Shown here: piece by piece, positions 42,929 to 55,524 of the stretch
How positions within the stretch are numbered: position 1 is the stretch's first letter
Layout of the letters: every line of letters starts with the position of its first letter
NCBI GenBank assembly: GCA_025698895.1
Contig: JAILWO010000002.1
Span: 1,484,232-1,548,231, forward strand
DNA: 64,000 nt
Reading direction: 5' to 3'
From: Rhizobiaceae bacterium
Lineage (GTDB): Bacteria > Pseudomonadota > Alphaproteobacteria > Rhizobiales > Rhizobiaceae
Program-made: the position numbers and the translations under genes
Notes under the pieces: generated by a model
What the model was told of the DNA's origin: nothing
Seen by the model: only the letters and a program-made list of their open reading frames with translations
Database searches by the model: none

Positions 42929-45595
42929 TCAGGCTTCGAGCGCCGAGGAAATGGCGGCGATCGCCGCTTCCGCCTTGGAGGCGTCCGGACCACCGGCCTG
43001 GGCCATGTCGGGCCGGCCGCCACCGCCCTGTCCGCCAAGCGCGGCGGCCGCCTTGCGCACGAGATCGACGGCGGAGTACCTTGCTGTCAGATCGTCGGTG
43101 ACCGCGACCACCACGCTCGCCTTGCCATCCTCCGACCTGCCGACGAAGGCCACGACGCCGGAGCCCAGCGACTTCTTGCCGTCGTCGGCGAGCGATTTGA
43201 GGTCGCGCGGCGCCACGCCCTCGACGATCTTGCCGAGGAATTTGGTGCCGCTGATCTCGCGCACATCGGTTACCCCACTGGCAGGACCCGCGCCGCCGCC
43301 CAGCGCCAGCTTTTTTCGAGCATCGGCCAGTTCGCGCTCCAGCCGACGGCGCTCCTCGATCACGGCTTCGAGCCGGTCGACGACTTCGGCCGGCGACACC
43401 TTCAGCACCGCCGCAGCCGCCTTGAGCCGCTTGTCCTGCTCGTCGAGATGGCGGCGCGCGTCAGCGCCCGTCAGCGCCTCGATACGCCGCACGCCCGCTG
43501 CCACCGCGCTGTCGGCCACCAGCCGCACCAGGCCGATGTCGCCAGTGGCCGCGACATGCGTGCCGCCGCACAGTTCCACCGAATAGGGTCGGCCGGCCTT
43601 GTCACCCTCAATGCCGGTTCCCATCGAAACCACGCGCACCTCGTCGCCGTATTTTTCGCCGAACAGCGCCATCGCCCCTTCCGCGATCGCATCGTCGACC
43701 GACATCAGCCGCGTCGTCACCGGCGCGTTCTGCACGACGATCTCATTGGCCATCGCCTCGACGCGCTCCAGTTCCTCGGCCGAAATCGGCTTGGGGTGCG
43801 AGAAGTCGAAGCGCAGCCGCTCGGGCGCGACCAGCGATCCCTTCTGCGCGACATGGCCGCCCAGCACCTCGCGCAGTGCCTCGTGCACCAGATGGGTGGC
43901 GGAGTGGTTGGCTCTGAGCCGCGCGCGGCGCGCGTGATCGACATCGAGTTCAACCGCCGCGCCCGTCCGGGCCGTGCCCTCCGTCACCGTGCCGAAGTGA
44001 ACGAGCAGGCCGTCGGCCTTCTTTTGCGTATCGGTCACAGCGATCGAGAAACCTTCAGCGCTTATCGTGCCGGTGTCGCCGACCTGCCCGCCCGATTCCC
44101 CGTAGAAGGGCGTCTGGTTGACCACCACCGCGACCGGCTGGCCTTCCCCGGCCTCGTCCACGGGCTTGCCGTCGACGACCAGCGCCTGAACGACGCCCTC
44201 CGCCGTCTCGGTCGAATAGCCGAGGAACTCGGTCGCGCCGAACCGTTCGCGCAGTTCGAACCAAACGGTCTCGGTCGCCGCCTCGCCTGAGCCGGACCAG
44301 CTCGCCCGTGCCTCCGCCTTCTGCCGCTCCATGGCGGCGTTGAAACCCTCCAGATCGACACTCACCCCGCGCTGGCGCAGCGCGTCCTGCGTGAGATCGA
44401 GGGGAAAGCCATAGGTGTCATAAAGCTTGAAGGCGGTCCCGCCATCCAGCCGGTCGCCTGATCCGAGATCCGCGCTCGCCTCGGACAGAAGCGAAAGGCC
44501 GCGCGCGAGCGTCTTGCGAAAGCGCGTCTCCTCCAGCTTCAGCGTCTCGGCGATCAGGCTCTGGCCGCGCACCAGTTCGGGATAGGCCTGGCCCATCTCG
44601 CGCACCAGCGACGGCACCAGCTTCCAGACCAGCGGCTCGGTCGCGCCCAGAAGCTGCGCGTGGCGCATGGCGCGGCGCATGATGCGCCGCAGCACATAAC
44701 CGCGTCCCTCGTTCGAGGGCAGCACTCCGTCGGCGATCAGGAAGCTGGAAGCGCGCAGGTGGTCGGCGATCACCCGGTGGCTCGCGCGGTTCGGGCCTTC
44801 GGCGCGGACGCCTGTCAGTTCCTCCGAGGCGCGGATCAGCGCGCGAAACAGGTCGATGTCATAATTGTCGTGCTCGCCCTGCAGCACGGCGGCGATGCGC
44901 TCTAGCCCCATCCCGGTGTCGATCGACGGCCGCGGCAGCTCGATCCGCTCGTCCTTCGTCACCTGCTCGAACTGCATGAAGACGAGGTTCCAGATCTCGA
45001 TGAACCGGTCGCCGTCCTCGTCGGGGCTGCCGGGCGGACCGCCCGGAATATCCTCGCCGTGATCGTAGAATATTTCCGAGCACGGCCCGCAGGGGCCGGT
45101 ATCGCCCATGGCCCAAAAATTATCGGACGTGGGTATGCGGATAATGCGCTCGTCCGGCAGGCCGGCGATCTTCTTCCAGAAGCCGGCCGCGTCGTCGTCG
45201 GTGTGGTAGACCGTGACCAAGAGCCGCGACGGATCGATGCCATACTCCTTCGTGATCAGGGTCCAGGCCAGTTCGATCGCCCGCTCCTTGAAATAGTCAC
45301 CGAAGGAGAAATTGCCGAGCATCTCGAAAAAGGTGTGGTGTCGGGCGGTATAGCCGACATTGTCGAGGTCGTTGTGCTTGCCGCCGGCCCGCACGCATTT
45401 CTGCGCCGTCACGGCGCGTGAATAGGGCCGCGTCTCCAGCCCGGTGAAGACGTTCTTGAATTGCACCATGCCCGCATTGGTGAACATCAGCGTGGGGTCG
45501 TTGCGCGGCACCAGCGGACCCGACGCCACGACCTCATGGTCGTTGCGGGAGAAGAAGTCGAGAAATGTCGACCTGATGTCGTTGACGCCACTCAT
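42929..45595 (-). CDS. alaS: Alanyl-tRNA synthetase
   Basis: AlaRS (888 residues) charges tRNA-Ala and edits Ser- and Gly-tRNA-Ala. It begins [20 protein letters not shown] with class II catalytic motifs in [20 protein letters not shown]. The editing-domain zinc-like motifs [11 protein letters not shown] and [11 protein letters not shown] are intact, and the C-terminal oligomerisation domain with a DHHA1 glycine-rich stretch follows. The ATG at 45595 is chosen; the longer upstream reading is low-complexity. It lies downstream of recA as in other Rhizobiales. Confidence 0.98.
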   Translation of the reverse strand: MSGVNDIRSTFLDFFSRNDHEVVASGPLVPRNDPTLMFTNAGMVQFKNVFTGLETRPYSRAVTAQKCVRAGGKHNDLDNVGYTARHHTFFEMLGNFSFGDYFKERAIELAWTLITKEYGIDPSRLLVTVYHTDDDAAGFWKKIAGLPDERIIRIPTSDNFWAMGDTGPCGPCSEIFYDHGEDIPGGPPGSPDEDGDRFIEIWNLVFMQFEQVTKDERIELPRPSIDTGMGLERIAAVLQGEHDNYDIDLFRALIRASEELTGVRAEGPNRASHRVIADHLRASSFLIADGVLPSNEGRGYVLRRIMRRAMRHAQLLGATEPLVWKLVPSLVREMGQAYPELVRGQSLIAETLKLEETRFRKTLARGLSLLSEASADLGSGDRLDGGTAFKLYDTYGFPLDLTQDALRQRGVSVDLEGFNAAMERQKAEARASWSGSGEAATETVWFELRERFGATEFLGYSTETAEGVVQALVVDGKPVDEAGEGQPVAVVVNQTPFYGESGGQVGDTGTISAEGFSIAVTDTQKKADGLLVHFGTVTEGTARTGAAVELDVDHARRARLRANHSATHLVHEALREVLGGHVAQKGSLVAPERLRFDFSHPKPISAEELERVEAMANEIVVQNAPVTTRLMSVDDAIAEGAMALFGEKYGDEVRVVSMGTGIEGDKAGRPYSVELCGGTHVAATGDIGLVRLVADSAVAAGVRRIEALTGADARRHLDEQDKRLKAAAAVLKVSPAEVVDRLEAVIEERRRLERELADARKKLALGGGAGPASGVTDVREISGTKFLGKIVEGVAPRDLKSLADDGKKSLGSGVVAFVGRSEDGKASVVVAVTDDLTARYSAVDLVRKAAAALGGQGGGGRPDMAQAGGPDASKAEAAIAAISSALEA

Positions 45596-45920
45596 GGACA
45601 GACCTTCCGGGGATGAACTTTCTGGAACGAAAAAACGGCGCGCCCCGCGCACCGCGATCGAAACCGACGCCTTGTAGCGTCGGGGTCCGGCAGTTGTCCA
45701 GAACGCCGCAGCGGCCCGCCTGCTCCGTTGACGTGGCGGCGCCATCGCCGCGGGAGGGAAGGCCAACGGTCCGGCATCGGCGCGGCTGCCCGCCACGGCT
45801 CACAAAAAACAATCCCTGCCGATCACATGCCGAAACCGCCGGAGTGCCGGCGGCTTCGGGTTCATACTTTCACATCCTATCGGCCCCAAATTCGCTCCCC
45901 GGGGCCGGGACCGCCTGGCG
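45596..45920. other. recA-alaS intergenic gap
   Basis: No gene was seen in these 325 nt. The right part holds the recA terminator hairpin (45830-45859). The left part must hold the alaS promoter, but no convincing -35/-10 pair stood out. Confidence 0.4.
45830..45859 (-). terminator. Hairpin after recA
   Basis: A 13-bp stem (CCGAAGCCGCCGG on the minus strand, one G-U pair) with loop CACT lies 61 nt past the recA stop. A TTTTTT run follows only about 20 nt later, so it is an imperfect intrinsic terminator or 3'-end stabiliser. Confidence 0.5.
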
Positions 45921-47009
<1,089 letters not shown>

Positions 47010-47064
47010 GTTACATCACCCCTGGGTCCCGAATGAAGGCCGGATCGTCGCGTTGTTCACCTTT

Positions 47065-47093
47065 CTTGTACCTTCTTTGTTCTCATTTGGCAA
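47065..47093 (-). promoter_or_regulatory. recA promoter with overlapping LexA site
   Basis: On the minus strand TTGCCA (47088-47093), 17 nt and TACAAG (47065-47070) form a promoter. The plus-strand sequence GTAC-N7-GTTC at 47068-47082 differs by one base from the alphaproteobacterial LexA consensus GTTC-N7-GTTC and overlaps the spacer and -10. A further GTTC lies at 47055-47058. SOS control of recA is expected from family knowledge; the one mismatch suggests a weaker box. Confidence 0.6.
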
Positions 47094-47279
47094 GAGAGGA
47101 TAAAATGTTGTAAAATAATGATAATTGATGGCGTGTTCGAATTATGTTCCGCATCCGGAGATGCGGCTGCGCCGCGCATTGTTCCCCTCGCGCCCCCCCG
47201 GCGGACCGGCCATGTTGCCGGCGCGCGTGAGTCGCGATAGCGTCCGCCGACTTCGCAGGTGCTAGCCGATGCTTTACTC

Positions 47280-48209
47280 ATGACCCGTCCGGGACTGCTC
47301 GCCGTCGGCGGCGCCCATGTCGACCGGCGCGGCCGCGTGTCCGGCGCGTTCGTGCCGGGCGCGTCCAATCCCGGACATATGCGCGAGGATGTCGGCGGCG
47401 GCGCCTTCAACGCCGCCCGATGCGCAGTCCGGCACGGGCTTCGCGCGGCCATGTTCTCGGTTCGCGGCGGAGACCGGGCCGGCACGACGGTGGCCGAGGC
47501 GATCGCGGCCGCCGGAATGGCCGATCTGTCGGTCTGCTATCTCGACCGCGCCACGCCCTCCTACACGGCCATTCTCGATACCGACGGCGAACCCGTCGCG
47601 GCCCTTGCCGACATGGAGCTCTACGAGATCGCCTTTGCCAAACAGGTGCGCCGGCGCGCCTTTCGCGACGCCGTCGCCGAGGCCGACGCGATCCTGATCG
47701 ACGCGAACCTGCCGGAGCCCGCCATTGCCGGGGTGCTGGCAGCATCGAGCGGCAGGCCCGTCCATGCGATCGGTGTCTCCCCGGCCAAGGTGGTGCGGCT
47801 GCGACCGCATCTGGCCGCCCTTTCCGGCGTCTTCCTCAACCGTCGGGAAGCGGCCGCCCTGGCCGCGGAAGCCGGCGACGGGCCGCGAGGCGGCATGGCC
47901 GACACCGGCGCCGACTTCGTTGTCGTCACCGATGGCTCCCGTGAGATCGAGGCGTGGCGCGGCGGCCGGTGCTGGCGGCTCGTCCCGCCCCGCCCCGAGC
48001 ACGTCGCGGACGCCACCGGCGCCGGCGACGCGCTCGCCGGGGCGATGGTCGCCGCGCTTTCGCGCGGCATCTCCTTCCCCGAGGCATTGCGCTGCGGCGT
48101 CGCGGCGGCTGTCATGACGGTCGCTGCGATGGAGGCGGTTGCGGAGGATGACGACACCGTCTACGCCGCCGTTCTCGACCGCGTGCCCGAACCGCGACTG
48201 GAGGCCTGA
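47280..48209 (+). CDS. psuK: PfkB family kinase, probable pseudouridine kinase
   Basis: This 309-residue ribokinase-family protein starts TRPGLLAVGGAHVDRRGRV and ends its active site with the PfkB signature DATGAGDALAGAMVAAL. The N-terminal DVGGGAFNAARCAVRHGLRA is the nucleoside-binding motif. Assignment as pseudouridine kinase rests on the psuG gene 5 nt downstream, because PsuK phosphorylates pseudouridine for PsuG cleavage. ATG 47280 is used; a GTG at 47259 is in frame. Confidence 0.82.
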   Translation: MTRPGLLAVGGAHVDRRGRVSGAFVPGASNPGHMREDVGGGAFNAARCAVRHGLRAAMFSVRGGDRAGTTVAEAIAAAGMADLSVCYLDRATPSYTAILDTDGEPVAALADMELYEIAFAKQVRRRAFRDAVAEADAILIDANLPEPAIAGVLAASSGRPVHAIGVSPAKVVRLRPHLAALSGVFLNRREAAALAAEAGDGPRGGMADTGADFVVVTDGSREIEAWRGGRCWRLVPPRPEHVADATGAGDALAGAMVAALSRGISFPEALRCGVAAAVMTVAAMEAVAEDDDTVYAAVLDRVPEPRLEA

Positions 48210-48214
48210 CGATC

Positions 48215-49150
48215 ATGAACGCACCGGCCGCGCCGCGCCATTCCATGCTGACGATCGATCCCGAGGTGGAGCGCGCCCTGGACGCCGGCCTGCCTGTCGT
48301 GGCGCTGGAATCGACCATCATCACCCACGGCATGCCCTATCCGAGAAATCTCGACATGGCGGTCCGCGTGGAGGAGATCGTCCGCGCCGGCGGCGCCGCG
48401 CCGGCCACCATCGCGGCCATCGATGGCCGCATCCGCATCGGCCTCGACGCCCAAGGCCGCGAGGCGCTCGCGCGCGCGCCGGAGCCGATGAAGCTCAGCC
48501 GCGCCGACGTGGCCTTCGCCGTCGCCGAAGGCCGCACCGGCGGCACCACGGTCGCGGCCACCATGATCCTGGCCGCGCTCGCCGGCATCGAGGTCTTCGC
48601 CACGGGCGGCATAGGCGGCGTCCACAAGGGCGCGGAAACGAGTTTCGACATATCCGCGGATCTCGACGAGCTGGCCCGCACGCCGGTCATTGTCGTGTCG
48701 GCCGGCGCCAAGGCCATCCTCGACATCCCCAAGACGCTGGAGGTTCTGGAAACCCGTGGCGTGCCGGTGATCGGTTACCGCACCAACGTCATGCCGGCCT
48801 TCTGGTCGCGAAGCTCGCCCTGCGAGGCGCCGCTTCGCCTGGACGATCCGGCGTCCATCGCCCGCTTCTTCCGCGCCCGTGCGGGGCTGGGGCTCGGCGG
48901 CGGAATGCTGATCGCCAATCCGGTTCCAGAAGGTGACGAAATCCCCGCCGACGCGATGAAGGTCCATATCGCGGCTGCCCAGGCCGACGCAGAGGCCGCC
49001 GGCGTCGTCGGCAAGGCCGTCACGCCCTATCTGCTCCAGCGCATTCTGGAACTCACCGGCGGCCGCAGCCTCGACACCAACATCGCGCTGGTGGAGAACA
49101 ACGCGCGGCTCGCCGCGGCGGTGGCCGGCGCGCTGACGGCACGCCAGTAG
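48215..49150 (+). CDS. psuG: Pseudouridine-5'-phosphate glycosidase
   Basis: PsuG (311 residues) reversibly splits pseudouridine 5'-phosphate into uracil and ribose 5-phosphate. It carries VVALESTIITHGMPYPRNLD and KLSRADVAFAVAEGRTGGTT, then EVFATGGIGGVHKGAETSFD and SAGAKAILDIPKTLEVLETR. The catalytic lysine is expected in the SAGAKAILD region. It forms an operon with psuK. No transporter gene is adjacent, so pseudouridine may come from RNA turnover. Confidence 0.95.
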   Translation: MNAPAAPRHSMLTIDPEVERALDAGLPVVALESTIITHGMPYPRNLDMAVRVEEIVRAGGAAPATIAAIDGRIRIGLDAQGREALARAPEPMKLSRADVAFAVAEGRTGGTTVAATMILAALAGIEVFATGGIGGVHKGAETSFDISADLDELARTPVIVVSAGAKAILDIPKTLEVLETRGVPVIGYRTNVMPAFWSRSSPCEAPLRLDDPASIARFFRARAGLGLGGGMLIANPVPEGDEIPADAMKVHIAAAQADAEAAGVVGKAVTPYLLQRILELTGGRSLDTNIALVENNARLAAAVAGALTARQ

Positions 49151-49165
49151 CCGCGCAGCGGCTCT

Positions 49166-49624
49166 TCATCCCTGATCGGCGGAACTTCCGGATGTCCGTG
49201 CCCAATCGCCGGTGGTGTTCCACCAACGGTTCGGATTGGCGCTGTCGTCCAGCCCCTTGGACCGGCTTGTCAGCACCGTGGCGACCCTGATCACAGGCTC
49301 TTCATAGCTATGGGCCTGGAAGATCGCCTCGACCACCTGTTCCAGCAACTCGCCATCATCGTCGAGTTCGAACGAAATTTCGACCACGCCCGGCCGCTTG
49401 CGAAGATCAGTCTCCGGTCCTGCCGCGGCACCCTTGAGCGGCCTGTAACGCTCGAAGCCCTCTGCCGACTGGTAGGCGTTGCTGTCGTAGTTTCCCATGG
49501 CGAGCGGCGTCAGCCTGACCACTTCGGACATGATCCTGTCCACATCCTGCAGGGGAGCGTGGAAAGAAACCAGCAGCTTCGGCTCCATCCGCAGCGAACC
49601 GGTCTCGAATGAATGGGGGACCAT
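49166..49624 (-). CDS. Stand-alone NIF3/YqfO insert-like protein
   Basis: The 152-residue protein resembles the PII/CutA-like insert domain of NIF3-type (YqfO/YbgI) proteins standing alone: LLVSFHAPLQDVDRIMSEVV, GNYDSNAYQSAEGFERYRPL, then VVEAIFQAHSYEEPVIRVAT. The motifs GNYxxxxxxSxGxxRFxP-like and AHPYEEP-like are recognisable though altered (AHSYEEP). A trimeric ferredoxin-like fold is expected. A Trp/Asn-rich tail (NPNRWWNTTGDWART) is unexplained. The ATG at 49624 has GAGG at 6 nt. Confidence 0.65.
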   Translation of the reverse strand: MVPHSFETGSLRMEPKLLVSFHAPLQDVDRIMSEVVRLTPLAMGNYDSNAYQSAEGFERYRPLKGAAAGPETDLRKRPGVVEISFELDDDGELLEQVVEAIFQAHSYEEPVIRVATVLTSRSKGLDDSANPNRWWNTTGDWARTSGSSADQG

Positions 49625-49723
49625 CGTGAACCTCCTCACGTCCTGGTGCCACGCTATCCGGACCCTGCCGCCATCGTCCTGTCAGCAGACCTTGCGCACT
49701 TCCACGAAGTCGTAAGCGGAAAC

Positions 49724-49749
49724 GAAAAAGCCGGGACCATGCCCGGCTT
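49724..49749 (-). terminator. Rho-independent terminator after hupB
   Basis: On the minus strand the perfect 8-bp stem AAGCCGGG/CCCGGCTT with loop CATGGT is followed by a T-run. It lies 28 nt past the hupB stop. Confidence 0.9.
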
Positions 49750-49776
49750 CCTCGATGGACCGTCGTTGCGATCGGA

Positions 49777-50049
49777 TCAGTTGACGGCGTCCTTCAGCCC
49801 CTTGCCGGCCGAAAACTTCGGAACCGTCCGCGCCGGAATCTGTACTTCGGCACCGGTCTGAGGGTTGCGGCCGGTCGAGGCGGCGCGCTTGGTCACCGAA
49901 AAATTGCCGAAGCCGACCAGGCGAACATCACCGCCCTTCTTGAGTTCCGACGTAATGGTGGAAAAAACGGCGTCGACGGCGGCCGTCGCGTCCGTCTTTG
50001 ACAGATTCGCCGAGTCTGCGACGGCGGATACGAGTTCATTCTTGTTCAT
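49777..50049 (-). CDS. hupB: DNA-binding protein HU
   Basis: HU (90 residues) is a nucleoid-associated protein that bends DNA as a dimer. It reads [20 protein letters not shown], with the [20 protein letters not shown] arm and [20 protein letters not shown] at the C-terminus, a complete HU. The ATG at 50049 has GGAAGGA upstream. It has its own promoter and terminator and follows lon in the same direction, the usual lon-hup arrangement. Confidence 0.97.
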   Translation of the reverse strand: MNKNELVSAVADSANLSKTDATAAVDAVFSTITSELKKGGDVRLVGFGNFSVTKRAASTGRNPQTGAEVQIPARTVPKFSAGKGLKDAVN

Positions 50050-50104
50050 AAAAGAAATCCTTCCCTGTGAAGGCCGTGCGATGCGACTCGTCCGGCCGGC
50101 GCGC

Positions 50105-50133
50105 ACAATAGGCAAATCGAACTGGTCTACCAA
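50105..50133 (-). promoter_or_regulatory. Putative hupB promoter
   Basis: On the minus strand TTGGTA (50128-50133), 17 nt, TATTGT (50105-50110). It would give a leader of about 50 nt. Confidence 0.45.
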
Positions 50134-50190
50134 GCCGGAAAACGCGTTAAAGCCTTATTTTGCGCGGGTTTCAGCCCCTCCGATACGTCA

Positions 50191-50215
50191 GGGGCCGGGA
50201 TTTGACCCCGGCCCC
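50191..50215 (-). terminator. Hairpin terminator after lon
   Basis: The perfect 9-bp stem GGGGCCGGG/CCCGGCCCC with a 7-nt loop lies 28 nt past the lon stop. There is no T-run behind it, so termination may be partial and some read-through into hupB is possible. Confidence 0.6.
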
Positions 50216-50242
50216 GACGCGATTGTCATGGCGAATGCCGAA

Positions 50243-52669
50243 TCAATGGGCGAGCGCCGGCGGCGCATCGTCGCCCGTGTCGGCACCGGCGGCGGGCTGT
50301 TCAGCCGGCTCCGTCCACTCGATCGGCTCCGGCATCCTGACCAGCGCATGGCCGAGCACCTCACCGATGCGGCCGACGGGAACGATCTCCATGCCGCTCT
50401 TCACATTGTCCGGTATCTCGGCCAGATCCTTGGCGTTCTCCTCGGGGATGAGCACCTTCTTGATGCCCCCACGCAGCGCGGCGAGCAGCTTCTCCTTGAG
50501 GCCGCCGATCGGCAGAACCCGCCCGCGCAGCGTGATCTCGCCAGTCATGGCGACGTCCTTGCGGACGGGGATGCCCGTCATCACCGACACGATGGCCGTG
50601 GTCATGGCCACACCGGCCGACGGACCATCCTTGGGCGTGGCCCCTTCGGGCACGTGCACATGGATGTCGCGCTTGTCGAAGACCGGCGGCTCGATCCCGA
50701 AATCGATGGCGCGCGACCGCACATAGGAGGCCGCAGCCGAGATCGACTCCTTCATCACCTCCTTGAGGTTGCCGGTCACCGTCATCTTGCCCTTGCCGGG
50801 CATCATGACGCCTTCGATCGTCAGCAGTTCGCCGCCCACTTCGGTCCAGGCAAGCCCGGTCACGACGCCGACCTGGTCCTCGCCCTCGACCATGCCGAAG
50901 CGGTAGCGCGGCACGCCCAGATAGTCGGCGATGTTCTTCTCCGTCACCTTCACCGACTTCTTGCCCGTGCGCAGGATCTCCGTCACCGCCTTGCGGGCGA
51001 GCTTCATGATCTCGCGTTCCATGTTCCTGACGCCCGCCTCGCGGGTATAGATCTGGATGATGGTGCGCAGCGCGTCGTCGGAAACCGAGAACTCCTTGGG
51101 CTGGAGCGCGTGATCCTTGATCGCCTTCGGCAGCAGATGCTTCTTGGCGATCTCCACCTTCTCATCTTCCGTGTAGCCGGCGATGCGGATGATCTCCATG
51201 CGGTCCATCAGCGCCGGCGGAATGTTGAGCGTGTTGGCGGTCGTCACGAACATCACGCCCGACAGGTCGTATTCGACCTCGAGATAGTGGTCCATGAAGG
51301 TCATGTTCTGCTCGGGGTCGAGCACCTCAAGCAGCGCCGATGACGGATCGCCCCGGAAATCCATGCCCATCTTGTCGATCTCGTCGAGCAGGAAGAGCGG
51401 ATTGGCCTTCTTGGCCTTCTTCATCGACTGGATGACCTTGCCGGGCATCGAGCCGATATAGGTCCGGCGATGACCGCGGATTTCGGCCTCGTCGCGCACG
51501 CCGCCAAGTGCCATGCGCACATATTCGCGGCCGGTCGCCCTGGCGATCGACTTGGCGAGCGAGGTCTTGCCCACGCCGGGGGGTCCGACGAGGCACAGGA
51601 TCGGGCCCTTCAGCTTCTTCTGGCGGCTCTGGACGGCCAGATATTCGACGATACGCTCCTTGACCTTCTCGAGCGCGAAGTGATCCTCGTCGAGCACCGC
51701 CTCGGCCTTGGCCAGATCGATCGACACGCGCGAGCGCTTGCCCCACGGGATCGACAGCAGCCAGTCGAGATAGTTGCGCACGACGGTGGCCTCCGCCGAC
51801 ATCGGCGACATGGTCCTGAGCTTCTTCAGCTCCGCGTCCGCCTTCTCGCGGGCTTCCTTGGAGAGCTTGGTCTTCTTGATGCGCTCTTCCAGTTCGGAGG
51901 CCTCGTCGCGGCCGTCCTCGCCCTCGCCGAGTTCCTTCTGGATCGCCTTCATCTGCTCGTTGAGGTAGTATTCGCGCTGCGTCTTCTCCATCTGGCGCTT
52001 GACGCGCGAACGGATGCGCTTTTCCACCTGGAGCACCGAAATCTCGGCCTCCATGAACCCCATCGCCTTTTCCAGGCGCTCGCGCACCGACAGCGTGCCG
52101 AGCATCTCCTGCTTCTCGGGGATCTTGATCGCCAGGTGCGAGGCGATCGTGTCGGCGAGCTTCGAGAAATCCTCGATCTGCGACGCCGCGCCGACGACCT
52201 CGGGCGATATCTTCTTGTTGAGCTTCACATAGTTCTCGAAGTCGGACACGACCGAGCGGGCCAGCGCCTCGATCTCGACCTGGTCTTCCTCCGGCTCGGC
52301 CAGGATGTCGGCGTTCGCCTCGTGAAAGTCGCTACGCTCGGAGAACTGGACGATACGCGCCCGGGCCGTGCCTTCCACCAGCACCTTCACGGTGCCGTCC
52401 GGCAGCTTGAGAAGCTGCAGCACATTGGCAAGCGTGCCCACGTCGAAGATCGCGTCGGGCTGCGGATCGTCATCGGACGCATTCATCTGCGTCGCAAGCA
52501 GGATCTGCTTGTCGGACGCCATCACCTCCTCGAGAGCGCGGATCGACTTCTCGCGCCCCACGAAGAGCGGCACGATCATATGCGGAAACACGACGATGTC
52601 GCGCAGCGGGAGGACTGCGAAGACGCCGTTTCCGGAAACCGAACCCGAGGTGCGGGGGGATTTGGACAT
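50243..52669 (-). CDS. lon: ATP-dependent protease Lon
   Basis: Lon (808 residues) degrades misfolded and regulatory proteins. It has the N-terminal LON domain ([20 protein letters not shown]), AAA+ Walker [19 protein letters not shown], and the protease domain with the catalytic serine in [17 protein letters not shown]. The lysine is expected in the [11 protein letters not shown] region. The ATG at 52669 has AAGGGA at 5 nt. Lon is usually heat-shock induced; a possible RpoH promoter lies about 140 nt upstream. Confidence 0.98.
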   Translation of the reverse strand: MSKSPRTSGSVSGNGVFAVLPLRDIVVFPHMIVPLFVGREKSIRALEEVMASDKQILLATQMNASDDDPQPDAIFDVGTLANVLQLLKLPDGTVKVLVEGTARARIVQFSERSDFHEANADILAEPEEDQVEIEALARSVVSDFENYVKLNKKISPEVVGAASQIEDFSKLADTIASHLAIKIPEKQEMLGTLSVRERLEKAMGFMEAEISVLQVEKRIRSRVKRQMEKTQREYYLNEQMKAIQKELGEGEDGRDEASELEERIKKTKLSKEAREKADAELKKLRTMSPMSAEATVVRNYLDWLLSIPWGKRSRVSIDLAKAEAVLDEDHFALEKVKERIVEYLAVQSRQKKLKGPILCLVGPPGVGKTSLAKSIARATGREYVRMALGGVRDEAEIRGHRRTYIGSMPGKVIQSMKKAKKANPLFLLDEIDKMGMDFRGDPSSALLEVLDPEQNMTFMDHYLEVEYDLSGVMFVTTANTLNIPPALMDRMEIIRIAGYTEDEKVEIAKKHLLPKAIKDHALQPKEFSVSDDALRTIIQIYTREAGVRNMEREIMKLARKAVTEILRTGKKSVKVTEKNIADYLGVPRYRFGMVEGEDQVGVVTGLAWTEVGGELLTIEGVMMPGKGKMTVTGNLKEVMKESISAAASYVRSRAIDFGIEPPVFDKRDIHVHVPEGATPKDGPSAGVAMTTAIVSVMTGIPVRKDVAMTGEITLRGRVLPIGGLKEKLLAALRGGIKKVLIPEENAKDLAEIPDNVKSGMEIVPVGRIGEVLGHALVRMPEPIEWTEPAEQPAAGADTGDDAPPALAH

Positions 52670-53099
52670 TGAATTCCCTTTCATGTCGCAGCCGCTCTTG
52701 GAGCCGGCGGCGATTCCCATTCTACAGGCCGCCTGCCGCTTCGCCTATGCCGGATCGGGAGGAGTTCCGACGATGGTAGCACGAAGTTCGGCGCGGCGGC
52801 CGCCTTGCTGTTACTTGGTCCTTTGCCGGAGCCATATCAAGGCTGGCGGGTTCGGCGAAGGGAGATCGCACCGGGACGCGACGGTGACGCCGTCATTCCG
52901 GCCGCCAGCGCACCTCCGAGGGACTCAGGCCGGGCCGCGAAGCGACGGCTCATTGTCGAACCAAGGAGGCCTCGCGCGCGGCTTGCGATATCATCCGCGA
53001 CCGGCCCCGGAATGGATTCCAGACAGGGCCGCTTCTCGGCCTCCGCGACCGTTCAGGGATGGCAGGGGGATGGATGTCCCCGCTTCCACCCGCCAACCG
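52670..53099. other. clpX-lon intergenic gap
   Basis: No gene is supported in these 430 nt. The candidate lon promoter lies at 52814-52842. A weak GGGGA/TCCCC hairpin near 53064-53085 could be a clpX transcript end. Confidence 0.4.
52814..52842 (-). promoter_or_regulatory. Possible RpoH-type promoter of lon
   Basis: On the minus strand CTTGAT (52837-52842), 17 nt, CCAAGT (52814-52819) partly fits the alphaproteobacterial RpoH consensus CTTGAA-N16/17-CCATAT. The -35 fits well and the -10 poorly. Confidence 0.3.
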
Positions 53100-54371
<1,272 letters not shown>

Positions 54372-54672
54372 ACTTCAAGTCCTTTTAGACCGATCCGGCT
54401 TTCGCCGGCCCGGAATGCCGGTCGGACGAGCCCGCCGCGACCGATCCTGCAAGTTTCCGGCGGCACGTTCAATGCCGTTCGCACCGCCGCTCCGGACGAC
54501 GCGTCCCGCGAATCGCGCCCCCGCAATCTGGGAAGCTAATCGCCCGAAACTCAATACCGCCTTAACGTAGGGCCCGCAAAGGCTGGTGGAAACAGGCGAT
54601 TGTGTCAGAAATGACGCAAACAGCGTCAAAAATACGTCACCCGCGCCGTTGTCCCCGGCTGGCTCTTCTCGC
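54372..54672. other. clpP-clpX intergenic gap
   Basis: No gene is supported. On the minus strand an inverted repeat TGACGC/GCGTCA with a 5-nt spacer sits at 54612-54628, and a further GTCA-type half-site flanks it on either side. This could be part of a clpX promoter or an operator, but no regulator is assigned. Confidence 0.35.
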
Positions 54673-55302
54673 TCAGCCTTTCGGGTCTTCCACCGCCTCG
54701 CGCGAGGTGATCACCTTGTCGATCAGGCCGAAGTCCATCGCCTCGTCGGAGGTCATGAAGTGGTCGCGGTCGAGCGTCTTTTCGATCGTCTCGTAGTCCT
54801 GACCGGTATGGGCGACATAAACCTCGTTGAGGCGCTTCTTGAGCTTGATGATGTCCTGGGCATGGCGCTCGATGTCGGAGGCCTGGCCGGAGAACCCGCC
54901 CGAGGGCTGGTGCACCATGATGCGCGCGTTGGGCGTGGCGAAGCGCATATCCTTGGCCCCTGCGCACAGAAGCAGCGAGCCCATCGAGGCCGCCTGCCCG
55001 ATGCACAGCGTCGACACGGCCGGCTTGATGAACTGCATCGTGTCGTAGATCGCCATGCCCGAGGTGACCACGCCGCCGGGCGAATTGATGTAGAGGTTGA
55101 TCTCCTTCTTCGGGTTTTCCGCCTCGAGGAAGAGAAGCTGCGCGCAGACCAGCGTCGCCATGCCGTCCTCGACCGGTCCGGTGATGAAGATGATGCGCTC
55201 CTTCAAAAGCCTCGAGAAGATGTCGTAGGCGCGCTCGCCGCGGTTGGTCTGCTCGACCACCATCGGCACGAGGTTCATGTAGGTCTCGACCGGATCTTTC
55301 AT
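54673..55302 (-). CDS. clpP: ATP-dependent Clp protease proteolytic subunit ClpP
   Basis: ClpP (209 residues) is the barrel-shaped serine protease of ClpXP and ClpAP. The triad is Ser106 ([11 protein letters not shown]), His131 ([13 protein letters not shown]) and Asp180 ([10 protein letters not shown]). The N-terminus [20 protein letters not shown] is normal. Its own promoter lies about 95 nt upstream. clpX follows downstream after a 301-nt gap. Confidence 0.98.
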   Translation of the reverse strand: MKDPVETYMNLVPMVVEQTNRGERAYDIFSRLLKERIIFITGPVEDGMATLVCAQLLFLEAENPKKEINLYINSPGGVVTSGMAIYDTMQFIKPAVSTLCIGQAASMGSLLLCAGAKDMRFATPNARIMVHQPSGGFSGQASDIERHAQDIIKLKKRLNEVYVAHTGQDYETIEKTLDRDHFMTSDEAMDFGLIDKVITSREAVEDPKG

Positions 55303-55394
55303 CGGGTGCGCGTCCTTGTCGTTTGGTGGACTGTCGGGTCGCCGGAGGGGATCCGGACCGGTGCGGCCTGAATCGTAGCGGGATTGTTCCGGCT

Positions 55395-55423
55395 AGATAG
55401 GATGCACCCCTTGCCTTGCGCAA
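55395..55423 (-). promoter_or_regulatory. clpP promoter, sigma-70 or RpoH type
   Basis: On the minus strand TTGCGC (55418-55423), 17 nt, CTATCT (55395-55400). One base further out it also reads CTTGCG-N17-CCTATC, which resembles the RpoH consensus, so heat-shock induction is plausible. Confidence 0.5.
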
Positions 55424-55524
55424 GACCGGTCGTGACGACGGCGGCAGCGCGGTCCTGCCCGGTCGCGCTTACGCGCAATGGCGGCTAAGCTATCCTGAAG
55501 AGCCTTGGAGGGAGATATTGCAGC

